Shown: in pieces, positions 51,642 through 62,700 of the stretch
Layout of the letters: each line of letters begins with the position of its first letter
Numbering within the stretch: position 1 is the stretch's first letter
Program-made: the position numbers and the translations under genes
From: Kordia periserrulae
GTDB lineage: Bacteria > Bacteroidota > Bacteroidia > Flavobacteriales > Flavobacteriaceae
DNA length: 64,000 nt
Direction: 5' to 3'
Assembly: GCF_003054265.1 (NCBI RefSeq)
Contig: NZ_QBKT01000004.1
Location: 1-64,000 of the forward strand
The notes under the pieces: model-generated
The model's input: the letters and a program-made list of their open reading frames with translations, nothing else
Databases searched by the model: none
Told to the model about the DNA's origin: nothing

Positions 51642-54600
51642 ATGCAAGATTTTATTAAAAAACTATCAAATCTAGACATTCACTTACTGCTAGATGATGG
51701 CAATATAAAAGTACGTCACAACGGAAATTTGACCGACGACATAAAGGCTGAAATTCGTGAACACAAAGCAAATGTGATAGCGTATTTGCAGTCCAAACGA
51801 ACCTCTGCCACTTTTCAAGCGATTGAAAAAGCGCCAGCAATGGAGTCGTATCCGTTATCGTCAGGACAATATCGTTTGTGGGTAATTCAAAACATGAATC
51901 CAAACTCAGGAGCGTACAATATGCCTGCTCAACTAATGTTAGATGATTCGTTTGATATCGAAATCATGGAAAAAGCAATTCTGGCAACAGTTGAGCGTCA
52001 CGAAATTTTGCGAACGGTTTTTAAAGAAAATGCTGAAGATGAAATTCGCCAGTGGATTCTTCCTGTTTCAGAAGCGAATTTAGATATCAAAACCCTCGAC
52101 TATACCAACGAAGCAAACAAATATCAAAAAACGCAAGACTATTTCAATACAGACAAAAACAAACCATTCCATCTAGAAAAAGGGCCGTTATTTAGAATAG
52201 TCTTTATCAGACTCTCTGAAAAAGAATGTTTCTTTTACTACAACATGCATCACATTATCAGCGATGGTTGGTCGTCTAATATCATTACTGAAAACATTTT
52301 AGGGTTTTATCACACCATAAAAACAGGAGAAAATGTAGTTGCCGATACGCTTCCAATTCAATACAAAGACTATGCATACTGGCAAAAACAGCAATTGCAA
52401 AGTGAAGCCTATGAAGCGCATAGAAACTACTGGAAAGCACAATTTGCAAAAGAATTGACACTAATCGATTTGCCAACAAACAAGGTTAGACCAGCGTTTA
52501 AAACAGATAATGGTCATCACTTAAAAATAAACTTTACTGCCGATATCGCACAAAAAATAACAGAAACTTTCCAAAAAAATGGCGGAAGTCTCTTTATCGG
52601 TTTAATGTCTGCATTTCAATTCTTATTACACAAATACACAGGTGAAAAAGACATCGTTATCGGTTCGCCAATTGCTGGAAGAGATCACAAAGATTTAGAA
52701 CAACAAATAGGTTTTTACGTGAATACACTTGCCATACGCAGTGAAATTGAAACAGCGCAAACGTATTTGGAATTTTTCAATACGGTCAAAGCAAACATTC
52801 TTAATGCGTACAAGCATCAAGCCTATCCTTTTGACGAATTGGTACAAGAACTCGATTTAAAAAGAGATGTAAGTCGCAACCCACTATTTGATGTGTCACT
52901 TGCCATCGAAAACGCAGATATCACTACGGTAGAACACGGACGCTTTTCGCAAGAAGCAGGAAGTGTCATTGACTTAGGAGCGAACAAAGCAAAATTCGAC
53001 ATCATCTGTAAAGCGCAAAAAATGGGCGATGCGTTATGCCTAAATATCATTTTCAATTCAGATGTGTATGAAGTGCCGCTCATGCGCCAATTTGCGACGC
53101 ATTTCTCAACATTTTTGATGGAAATGGAATCGCATTTACAAACAAAAATTGAAGACATTCAACTGATTTCGTCGGAAGAAAAAGAGCAATTATTACAAAC
53201 GTTCAACGATACTAAGGTTGATTATGAAGCTAACAAAACCATCTTGGATTTCTTTCAAGAAAATGTAGCAAAAACACCAAATGCCAAAGCAATTACGTTT
53301 GAAAATAACTCGTTAACGTATGCTGAATTGGATGAAAAATCAAATCAATTGGCAAATGTCTTGTTAGCAAAAGGAATTTCAAAAGGAGACTTTGTACCAC
53401 TTTGTATAGAGCGCTCGTTGGAAATGGTGGTTGGAATAGTGGCAGTGCTCAAAACAGGAAGTGCGTATGTACCCATCGGAACCGATTATCCTGCACAGCG
53501 AATCAACTTTATCTTAAAAGAAATCAACGCGAAACTGTTGCTAACCACTCAAAAAACGGCATCAAATCTAACAAGTGCTGTTGACGTATTGGCTATTTCG
53601 CTTAAAAATCTTTCAGACGCTTCCGCAGAAATGCCAAAGATGACCATTTCACCAGCAGACAATGCGTATGTTATCTACACTTCTGGAACGACAGGAAATC
53701 CAAAAGGTGTCGTCAACGGACACGCAGGTTTAGTAAACCGTTTGTTATGGATGAAAGATGATGTAGCTATTGATAACACGTCGGTTTTACTACAAAAAAC
53801 ACCATACACGTTCGATGTTTCTGTATGGGAATTACTCATGGGAACCATCGCAGGAAACGAATTGGTCATTGCAAAACCTAATGGTCACAAAGATCCGTTC
53901 TATCTGCAAGAAATCATTCAAGAAAAAGCAGTTACGTTAGTACATTTTGTACCTTCCATGTTGGCAGCTTTTTTGGAAAGTGTATCAGAAGTAACTTTTG
54001 CAAACTTAAAACATGTAGTATGTAGTGGAGAAGCATTATCTGCAAACATTGCTAACGATTTTAAAACAAAACTTCCAACGGTTGAGTTACACAACTATTA
54101 CGGACCCACAGAAGCCGCAATTGATGTCACAGCTATCAATTTGTCAAATGTTGCAGTTACTACCAATGTAAGTATTGGTGCGCCAGTAGCAAATACACAA
54201 ATTTACATTGTAGATGAAGCGTTGCAACCACAACCAATTGGGGTATATGGCGAATTGCTCATTGGTGGCGTACAAGTAGCAAAAGGTTATCTAAATCGTT
54301 CAGAATTAACTACTCAAAAATTCATTCCAAATCCTTTTAAAGCAGATGAAACTGTCTACAGAACGGGCGATTTGGCGTGTTGGAATGCAGATGGAACCTT
54401 ACAATTTAAAGGAAGAATTGACGATCAAGTCAAAATAAAAGGCTATCGTATTGAACTTGGCGAAATTGAGCAAGTCATTCAAGAAATTGAAAACATTCAA
54501 AAAACGGTTGTCAAAGTACATACAACGGAAACAGGAGATGAACTTGTGGCGTACATAGTAGCAGACACAGAAATTGACCGAAAAGCCATTCAAAATGTAT

Positions 54601-57600
54601 TAATGCAAAAGCTACCAGATTATATGGTGCCGCGTTTGTTTATGCAAATTGATGAAATTCCGCTCAACGTGAATGGAAAAGCAGACAAAAAGAAGCTGCC
54701 AACACCAACAGAATTTGCCACAATTGAAGAAACATACGTTGCCCCAACAACGGCAGAAGAAAAGGCTTTTACAGAAGTTTTACGTACAGTTCTCAAAAGA
54801 GATAAAGTAGGAATCAAAGATAATTTCTACAATATGGGCGGCGATTCTATCAAATCCATTCAAATAGTTTCTAAGTTGAAGCAAAGTGGATTTACAATCA
54901 AAGTAGAAGAAATTTTACGTAACCCAATTGTAGAAGATGTGGCAAAATTACTTCGCAAAGAAGTTCGTATCATTGACCAATCGGCGGTTTCTGGAGAGGT
55001 GATTTTAACACCAATTCAGGAAAAATTCTTTGCCGAAATGCGCGTTCCTTCACACTTTAATCAATCTGTAATGTTAAAAAGTGAGGAAGCTATCCATGAG
55101 GGAATCGTGACCAAAGTCATGCATGATTTGGTTACACATCACGATGCGTTGCGTATGCGTTATCATCATGAAAATGGCAAATGGACACAATACAATGAAG
55201 CTATTGCAGCAAATCATGTTGAAATCACATCACATGACGTTAGTGAAACTGCACATCCGTTACAAGAAATGGGCACTATCGGCGACAGCTTACAAAGTTC
55301 TATCAATTTGGAAAATGGACCATTGTGTAAAGTAGCGATATTCAAGTTAAAAGACAGCTATCGCATTGCATTCATTGTTCATCACTTAGTAATCGACGGT
55401 GTTTCATGGCGAATTTTGTTGGAAGATTTTATCACGCTATACACTGCATATCATACCAATCAAACAGTAGTATTGCCGCAAAAAACGGATTCATTCCAAT
55501 ATTGGGCAGCGCAACAACAAGCGTATGCAAACAGTACCAAAATTCAAAACGAAATTAAGTATTGGGAAAAAACGTGTGCTCAGGAAATTCCAGCATTCTA
55601 TGTAGAATTTGAACATGAAGAAAAACCAACACCTGTTAGAAAAACAGCAAGCACGCAATTGGATGCTTCTGTCACAGATGCCGTAAAAACCAAAATTCAT
55701 AACGTATATCATACCGAAGTCAATGACATTCTTATTACGGGATTGGGCTTGGCACTCAAAGACGTATTTGGTCAAGAAAAATGTGTCATTGAAATGGAAG
55801 GTCACGGACGAGAAGACATCGTAGAAAATATAGATGTGAGCAGAACCATAGGTTGGTTTACAACCATGTTTCCGTATGTATTAGAAGTTCCGTTTGACAA
55901 TGCAGAGCGTCAATTAGTACATGTAAAAGATTCGCTGCGAAACATTCCAAACAAAGGAATTGGCTACGGAATGTTACATTATTTGTCAAATACCAAATTG
56001 CCAGAAATTGCGCCAGCGATTTTATTCAATTATTTGGGAGATTTTGGTTCGTCGGTTGGTGATACAAATACGGAAAACAACACCAATGCTTTATTCGAAT
56101 ATGCAAGCGAATATGCTGGAAACAGTATAGATGCTAACAACAATTGGAAAAGTCACTTAGAAGTCTCTGGAATGATTGCGTCTGACCAACTGAATCTTTC
56201 CATCACTTACGATGCTTCGGAATATTCCGCAGAAAAAATCAACAGTTTGCTAGCAGCTTTTGAGCGTCACATTACACAATTGGTAGCAGCGTTAGTAGTT
56301 GAAAAACAAGAATATACAACGGCTTCTGATTTGACCTACAAGGGATTGACGTATGATACGCTACAAAACTTAAATGTAGACAACAATGTAGAAGATATCT
56401 ATCGTTTAGCGCCATTACAACAAGGAATTTACTTTACCTGGCTATCGCAAATTGCCCCAGAAATTTACTTTGAGCAAACGTATTACAAGCTTAACGGAGT
56501 TAGGTTTGACATTGACAATCTTCAAAAAGCATACGAATTGCTCATTCAGCGTCATGCAATCTTACGAACGAGTTTTACAAGTAGTCATTCGGAAGATCCG
56601 TTGCAAATTGTTTGGAAAAAGGTGCCAATTCACTTTACGCATGAAGCTTTATACGATAAAGGTTTCACCGCAGAAGAGCGTAAAAACTATGTGGATTCAG
56701 TTAAAAAAGCAGATCGACAAAAAGGATTCAACTTGGAAGAACCTTCGCAAATGCGTTTGCACGTGTTGGACTTTGGAAACGAAGGCTATGAGTTCATTTG
56801 GAGTCATCATCATATTTTGATGGATGGTTGGTGTGTAAGTATCTTAATCAATGATTTCTATCAATTGTTAAACGACCTTACCAACCATCGTGAAACGACA
56901 CTTGCGCCGCCAGTAAAATATGCAAACTACATTGAATGGTTGGACGGAGTTGACAAACAAGCTTCTTTACAACATTGGAAAGCTTATTTGGCAAACTATG
57001 AAGAAAAAGTACACTTGCCATACACCAAACAAGGATTTGACATAAACGCCTACGAAGAACTCAAAGAATTCACCGTAATTGACGGCGAATTACACACACA
57101 AATCACGAAGTTGTGTCAAGAATTGGGCATTACGCAAAATGTATTTATGCAAACGGTTTGGGGATATGTATTGTCGCGTTACAATCACACCTCTGATGCA
57201 GTTTTCGGATTGGTGGTTTCGGGTAGACCAGCAGCTATTCCAAACATTGAAGAAATTTTAGGATTGTTCATCAATACGATTCCTGTTCGTATCAATTATC
57301 AGGCAGAAGAAACCATCGCGGAAACGCTTATCAAAGCACACAAAGCAGCGTTGGAATCAGCAGACCATCACTATTTGAACTTTTCAGAAGTCAACGCACA
57401 ATGCGATTTAGGCGCTGAACTGATTGACCACATTATGGTTTTCAAAGACTATTTGGTACAAGAACAAGTAACAGAAAATGATCAAAATGCGTTTGAAAAT
57501 TCGGTGGTAGAAGACACGCAAATTTTAGAACGAAACAACTTCCAATACAATATAGAAGTCATTCCGTCAGCACGTGGAATTCGCGTAGATATCAACTACA

Positions 57601-59588
57601 ACACATATCGATTTGACACAGCATTTATTAAAAATACGTTGCAACATCTCAAAAACATTGCAGCGGCTTTTGTGGCAAATCCAACAGAAAAAATAGCGGA
57701 CGTAGATTATATATCAGAAGAAGAAAAACAACAGCTACACCATAACTTATCTGGAGTTGAAATTCATACAAATGATACTACTACAGTTATTGATTTATTT
57801 GAACAACAAGCCATGACAACTCCAGAAAGTGTAGCGCTTCAATATGAGGAGAAACAGCATACGTATGCTGAACTGCAAAAAATGAGTACAGCGTATGCAG
57901 CGTTTTTACAACAAGAACATCAAATTGACAAAGGCGATGTTGTGGGCATTTATCTCAATCACAGCGATTGGACATTGGTGGCGATTTTAGGAATCCTAAA
58001 AGCAGGCGCTGTATTTGTGCCAATCCAAGCATCGTTGCCAGATGACCGAAAAGCGTTTATGGTAGAAGATACCAACATGAAATTGCTTGTTACAGAAACA
58101 AATTACATGTTTGAATTGGATTTCTACGATGGAAATATGACCGCGATTGATGTAGAATTTGAAGCAAGCGAATTTGAAGGAGAAACCATCACAACAACAG
58201 TAACCGAAGAAGATTTGGCATACATTATCTATACATCAGGTTCTACAGGATTGCCAAAAGGTGTACAAGTCGGACACAAATCACTTCGCAATTACATTCA
58301 GTGGAGCAAGCAAAGCTATCTGACAGACGATTTGGCAAACTTTGATTTCGGATTGTTCACTTCATTAGCATTTGACTTAACCATTACAAGTTTGTTCTTG
58401 CCAATTGTTAGCGGCGGAAAATTAAATGTATTCAACGATACGGATGAAATCAGTACAACCTTACAAAAATACTTAACGTCGGGCGCAGCATGTATCAAAC
58501 TTACACCAGCGCACATCAGTTTAATGACAACGTTAATTCCAACGTCTTTAGATACAAACATTCAAATGGCAATTGTCGGTGGCGATGCATTGCAAAGCAC
58601 ACATGTAGAAACCTTGCAACAACTCAATCCTGCGATTCGAATTTACAACGAATACGGACCAACGGAAGCTACCGTAGGTTGTATTGTAAAAGAAATTGCT
58701 GACGCTAATAACATCACTATTGGAAAGCCAATTGCGAATACGGATATCTACATTTTAGACCAAAACCTGCAGCTAGTACCAAAAGGAATTGCTGGAGAAA
58801 TCTGTATTTCGGGAACTGCGTTGGCAAAAGGATATCTCAATCGAGCTGACCTTTCGGCGGAAAAATTCATTGAAAATCCTTTCGACAAAACGGCTAAACT
58901 CTATAAAACAGGCGATTTAGCGGTATTGGCTGAGAATAACGAACTCATCTATTTAGGACGTGTGGACAATCAAGTAAAAATAAATGGTTTCCGAATTGAA
59001 TTGGGTGAAGTAGAAGAAAACATTCAGGCCATTGAAACTATTAACTCTTGTATTGTCATTGCGCAAAAAACTTCGGAAAATCAGCTAAAGTTGATTGCAT
59101 ATTTTACCGCTTCCGCAGAAGAAAACATTGAACAGTTAAAAGAGGTACTTCGACAAAAACTGCCAGAATACATGATTCCGAGTTACTTTATGCAATTGGA
59201 AACCATGCCATTGACAACCAATGGTAAAATTGACAAAAAACAATTGCCAAATCCTGCAAACGGTGCCATGTTATCGCAAGTAGATTACGTAGCTCCAGCA
59301 AACGATGAAGAAGCGCGAATGACAAATATTATTCACCAACTCATCGGAATTCCGGCAGACAAAATTAGTACAATAGCCAACTTCTTTGACTTGGGAATCA
59401 ATTCCTTAGAATTAATGAAGTTGCAACACATGATTCGCACAGAGTTTCAAACAGAAATACACATTACCACATTGTTTGAACATACAACCATCAAAGATTT
59501 AGTGGCACATACATTCCATACACAAGAAGAAGTAGAAGAAGTCAATATTTCAGATGCAATTGATGATACGTTGGACGAATTATTTTAA
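51642..59588 (+). CDS. NRPS 7, modules 14-15: TubC dock-C-A-T-E-C-A-T, D-serine then asparagine-like
   Basis: A 2648-residue synthetase. A TubC-like dock (1-50, FIKKLSNLDIHLLLDDGNIKV) precedes C1 (HHIISDG at 203). A1 (core near 679) reads D-V-W-H-V-S-Y-I with D next, a serine code. T1 has GGDSIKSI with serine 1069 and is followed by the only epimerisation domain in the window (HHLVIDG at 1247, EGHGRE, FNYLGDFG). C2 starts YRLAPLQQGIYF and has HHILMDG at 1723, a proper D-donor type. A2 (core near 2197) reads D-L-T-K-I-G-E-V, asparagine-like. T2 is odd: LGINSLEL, with isoleucine for the second glycine before serine 2588. The C-terminus is acidic (VNISDAIDDTLDELF), like NRPS 2 and unlike the others, and the next protein again begins with a bare KS. 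A 116-base gap with a hairpin follows. Confidence 0.95.
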   Translation: MQDFIKKLSNLDIHLLLDDGNIKVRHNGNLTDDIKAEIREHKANVIAYLQSKRTSATFQAIEKAPAMESYPLSSGQYRLWVIQNMNPNSGAYNMPAQLMLDDSFDIEIMEKAILATVERHEILRTVFKENAEDEIRQWILPVSEANLDIKTLDYTNEANKYQKTQDYFNTDKNKPFHLEKGPLFRIVFIRLSEKECFFYYNMHHIISDGWSSNIITENILGFYHTIKTGENVVADTLPIQYKDYAYWQKQQLQSEAYEAHRNYWKAQFAKELTLIDLPTNKVRPAFKTDNGHHLKINFTADIAQKITETFQKNGGSLFIGLMSAFQFLLHKYTGEKDIVIGSPIAGRDHKDLEQQIGFYVNTLAIRSEIETAQTYLEFFNTVKANILNAYKHQAYPFDELVQELDLKRDVSRNPLFDVSLAIENADITTVEHGRFSQEAGSVIDLGANKAKFDIICKAQKMGDALCLNIIFNSDVYEVPLMRQFATHFSTFLMEMESHLQTKIEDIQLISSEEKEQLLQTFNDTKVDYEANKTILDFFQENVAKTPNAKAITFENNSLTYAELDEKSNQLANVLLAKGISKGDFVPLCIERSLEMVVGIVAVLKTGSAYVPIGTDYPAQRINFILKEINAKLLLTTQKTASNLTSAVDVLAISLKNLSDASAEMPKMTISPADNAYVIYTSGTTGNPKGVVNGHAGLVNRLLWMKDDVAIDNTSVLLQKTPYTFDVSVWELLMGTIAGNELVIAKPNGHKDPFYLQEIIQEKAVTLVHFVPSMLAAFLESVSEVTFANLKHVVCSGEALSANIANDFKTKLPTVELHNYYGPTEAAIDVTAINLSNVAVTTNVSIGAPVANTQIYIVDEALQPQPIGVYGELLIGGVQVAKGYLNRSELTTQKFIPNPFKADETVYRTGDLACWNADGTLQFKGRIDDQVKIKGYRIELGEIEQVIQEIENIQKTVVKVHTTETGDELVAYIVADTEIDRKAIQNVLMQKLPDYMVPRLFMQIDEIPLNVNGKADKKKLPTPTEFATIEETYVAPTTAEEKAFTEVLRTVLKRDKVGIKDNFYNMGGDSIKSIQIVSKLKQSGFTIKVEEILRNPIVEDVAKLLRKEVRIIDQSAVSGEVILTPIQEKFFAEMRVPSHFNQSVMLKSEEAIHEGIVTKVMHDLVTHHDALRMRYHHENGKWTQYNEAIAANHVEITSHDVSETAHPLQEMGTIGDSLQSSINLENGPLCKVAIFKLKDSYRIAFIVHHLVIDGVSWRILLEDFITLYTAYHTNQTVVLPQKTDSFQYWAAQQQAYANSTKIQNEIKYWEKTCAQEIPAFYVEFEHEEKPTPVRKTASTQLDASVTDAVKTKIHNVYHTEVNDILITGLGLALKDVFGQEKCVIEMEGHGREDIVENIDVSRTIGWFTTMFPYVLEVPFDNAERQLVHVKDSLRNIPNKGIGYGMLHYLSNTKLPEIAPAILFNYLGDFGSSVGDTNTENNTNALFEYASEYAGNSIDANNNWKSHLEVSGMIASDQLNLSITYDASEYSAEKINSLLAAFERHITQLVAALVVEKQEYTTASDLTYKGLTYDTLQNLNVDNNVEDIYRLAPLQQGIYFTWLSQIAPEIYFEQTYYKLNGVRFDIDNLQKAYELLIQRHAILRTSFTSSHSEDPLQIVWKKVPIHFTHEALYDKGFTAEERKNYVDSVKKADRQKGFNLEEPSQMRLHVLDFGNEGYEFIWSHHHILMDGWCVSILINDFYQLLNDLTNHRETTLAPPVKYANYIEWLDGVDKQASLQHWKAYLANYEEKVHLPYTKQGFDINAYEELKEFTVIDGELHTQITKLCQELGITQNVFMQTVWGYVLSRYNHTSDAVFGLVVSGRPAAIPNIEEILGLFINTIPVRINYQAEETIAETLIKAHKAALESADHHYLNFSEVNAQCDLGAELIDHIMVFKDYLVQEQVTENDQNAFENSVVEDTQILERNNFQYNIEVIPSARGIRVDINYNTYRFDTAFIKNTLQHLKNIAAAFVANPTEKIADVDYISEEEKQQLHHNLSGVEIHTNDTTTVIDLFEQQAMTTPESVALQYEEKQHTYAELQKMSTAYAAFLQQEHQIDKGDVVGIYLNHSDWTLVAILGILKAGAVFVPIQASLPDDRKAFMVEDTNMKLLVTETNYMFELDFYDGNMTAIDVEFEASEFEGETITTTVTEEDLAYIIYTSGSTGLPKGVQVGHKSLRNYIQWSKQSYLTDDLANFDFGLFTSLAFDLTITSLFLPIVSGGKLNVFNDTDEISTTLQKYLTSGAACIKLTPAHISLMTTLIPTSLDTNIQMAIVGGDALQSTHVETLQQLNPAIRIYNEYGPTEATVGCIVKEIADANNITIGKPIANTDIYILDQNLQLVPKGIAGEICISGTALAKGYLNRADLSAEKFIENPFDKTAKLYKTGDLAVLAENNELIYLGRVDNQVKINGFRIELGEVEENIQAIETINSCIVIAQKTSENQLKLIAYFTASAEENIEQLKEVLRQKLPEYMIPSYFMQLETMPLTTNGKIDKKQLPNPANGAMLSQVDYVAPANDEEARMTNIIHQLIGIPADKISTIANFFDLGINSLELMKLQHMIRTEFQTEIHITTLFEHTTIKDLVAHTFHTQEEVEEVNISDAIDDTLDELF
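54995..56320 (+). other. Epimerisation domain of module 14
   Basis: Residues about 1118-1560 of NRPS 7. It opens with ILTPIQEKFFAE and contains HHLVIDGVSWRI (catalytic histidine pair at 1247-1248), EGHGRE, DVSRTIGWFT and FNYLGDFG, the ordered motifs of NRPS epimerisation domains. All look intact. It should give a mixture of L- and D-seryl thioester, from which the following D-donor condensation domain takes the D form. It is the only E domain in the window. Confidence 0.92.
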
Positions 59589-59652
59589 AAATAACAATCA
59601 AACCAAAAAAATTAGTGACATAGCGCACTACACAAACCTATAAATTCAAAAG

Positions 59653-59678
59653 GAAAAATACACTTACAAGTATTTTTC
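59653..59678 (+). other. Intercistronic hairpin between NRPS 7 and PKS 8
   Basis: GAAAAATAC (59653-59661) and GTATTTTTC (59670-59678) form a perfect 9-base stem with an 8-base loop (ACTTACAA). It lies in the widest gap of the operon after the antiterminator gene, 65 bases past the NRPS 7 stop and 26 bases before the PKS 8 start. The stem is AT-rich with a T-rich 3' arm. It could be a weak pause or attenuation site, an RNA processing site, or chance. Confidence 0.4.
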
Positions 59679-59704
59679 AGTTGAATGACAACCAGCACTT
59701 TACA

Positions 59705-62700
59705 ATGAAAAAAAGTAACGTAAAAGATATAGCTATAGTCGGTATGGCTTGCAATTTTCCTAAATCGGAGAGTATTACCCAATTTTGGGACAATCTTCGA
59801 AATGGAGAAGATTTGGTACATACATATTCCGACGAAGAATTAAAGCAATTTGGAATAGAAGAAGCTCTCATCAAAAACCCAAACTTTAAACGAATAGATG
59901 CCAAAGTTGACAACGCCGAGGAATTCGATTTTTCTTTTTTTGGATATACGCAAGGAGAAGCTCAAATCATGGATCCGCAATCAAGAATGATGCACCAAGT
60001 CGTATGGGAAGCATTGGAAGACGCATCAATCGATACAAAAACATATAAAAATGATATTGGATTGTACGTTGCTGCCGCTAATAGCTATAACTGGTTAAAC
60101 TATACTCGGTTAAATCCAAGTAAAGACGTAGATACCTTTTTTACAAGACGTTTAGGAGATAGTCAATTCATCAACACGCTTATCTCTTACAAACTCAATC
60201 TTACGGGACCAAGCTTAAAAATAGATACTGCTTGCTCAAGTTCATTAGTAGCAATTCACTTGGCATGTAGAAATTTACTATTGAGAGAATGTACCATTGC
60301 AATTGCTGGCGGCATAAATATTAACACGATTGATAACAAAGGATATTTCTACGAAGAAGGGATGATATACTCCAAAGACGGACGCTGTAAACCTTTTGAC
60401 AAAAACTCTTCAGGAACTATCGGCGGAGAAGGTGCTGGTGTCGTTGTGTTAAAACGTATGGAAGATGCGTTGCGCGATAAAGATCATATTTATGCAGTGG
60501 TTAGAGCTTCGTCTGTAAATAACGACGGAAATACGAAAATTGGATATACAGCGCCAAGTATTGTAGGACAATCAAAATGTATCACTAACACCTACAAATT
60601 TGCCAATATTGAACCCAAAAGTATCAACTATATTGAAGCACACGGAACAGGAACACAATTAGGCGATCCTGTAGAAGTGGCTTCGTTAAACAAAGTATTT
60701 AAAGATGCAAAAGGTCACAAATGTGCTTTAGGTTCTGTAAAATCGAACATGGGACATTTAGATACTGGAGCTGGTGTTGCAGGATTCATCAAAGCGTCTT
60801 TAGCATTGTATCATGAAGAAATTCCACCAACATTACATTTCAATGAAAAAAATGAAAACGTTGATTTTGCTTCAGGACCATTCTACGTTAACAATACGTT
60901 ACAAAAAATGGTGCGTTCCAACGGTTCTCCATTGCGTGCTGGCGTAAGTAGTTTGGGAATAGGAGGAACCAATGCACACATTCTATTAGAAGAAGCTCCA
61001 GAAATAACGGCTGATAAAAAACTAAGAAAACACGAGCTAATTACCTATTCAGCAAAAACTTCTGCGGCGTTGCATCGTTACAAAGCAAAACTCAAAGACT
61101 TTTTAGCAACCATTGATGAAACGCAACTTGCAAACGTAGCATACACCTCCAAAACTGGTCGTACAGAATTCAATGTACGCGATTTTATTGTCTGTGATAC
61201 TACTACAAATGGAATCAAAAACTTAGAAAAGAATATTGAAACCAACACCAAAAATTCACTCTCAGGAAACAAAAACATCATTTTTATGTTTCCAGGTCAA
61301 GGAAGTCAATTTGTGACCATGGGGAAAACGCTCTATCAAGAAGAAGCGATATTCAAATCTGTGATGGATACTGGTTTTGCATGGCTTCAAGCGCATCTAA
61401 AAGAAGATTACAAAGCAATTATTGGCTATACTGATAACACTTCCGTAGATGTGTCTCAGATTAACCATACGATATACACACAACCCTTATTGTTTTTAAT
61501 CGAAGTTGCGTTGGCAAAATTACTCATGAGTTGGGGAATTCAGCCTTCGCAAATGATTGGTCATAGCTTGGGCGAATATGCTGCTGCTTGTATTGCAGGT
61601 GTATTTTCACTAGAAGATGGATTAAAACTCATCACCAAACGTGCAACATTGATGCAAGCGTTGCCAAAAGGAGATATGTTGGCTGTTGGCGAAACGGCAG
61701 AAGCAATCGCGCTTATATTGCCAAAAGAACTTTCGATTGCTGCTATAAATACTAGTGATTCATGCACAGTTTCTGGAAATCCAGAAAGCATTGCGGCATT
61801 TGAAAAACTGTTAGACGCACAAGAAATATCGTTTAAAAAATTACACACATCACACGCGTTTCACTCAGAAATGATGGATGAAATGTTGCCAGCGTTTGAG
61901 AAAGAATTGCAAACCATTCGTTTCTCCAATCCAACAATTCCTTTTATTTCAAATCGTACAGGAAAAGAAATTACTGCTACAGAAGCCACGACTCCTCAAT
62001 ACTGGACAGAACACATTCGTAATACAGTACAATTCAACAAAGGGTTACAAGAATTAACCAAAAAATACAACGGAATTTATTTAGAAATTGGTCCTGGTAC
62101 AACGCTTTCGTATTTCGCAAAACAGCAAAAAAGCTTTAGAGACAAAACAAATACGGCTGTTCAAACCATGAGTCATCCAAAAAAGCAAGAAGAAGACAGT
62201 TTTGTACTTGCCAATGCGTTGGGAACATTGTGGAGTCAAGGAATTTCCATTGATTGGAAAGCGTATTACAATAATGAAATACTGTATAAAATTCCGTTAC
62301 CAACTTACAGTTTTGAACCATACAAGTTCCCTGCACGAATCAATTTGAAAAAATTATATGCACAATTAGGAATGGCGCAAAATGCTGCTACAAGCACACA
62401 AAACGATTTATTTTATGTGCAAAATTGGAAAAAAACCTTTCAATCTAAAAAAGCAGCGATTTCAAAAGACAAACAAACGTATCTTCTCTTTTCAAACGAA
62501 ACTCCGTGTAGTAATGCAATCAAAGAATCGTTGCTAGCTTCTGGTAATGTAGTCGTTGAAGTTATGAAAGGAGATACATTTCAAAAACTGAGTGATGTTC
62601 AGTTTGCAATGAATCCAACAAACGCAGAAGAGTATCAACAACTATTTAAAGCCTTAACGAACGAAGTTGAAGTTGATACAATTTTGTACACATGGGATAG

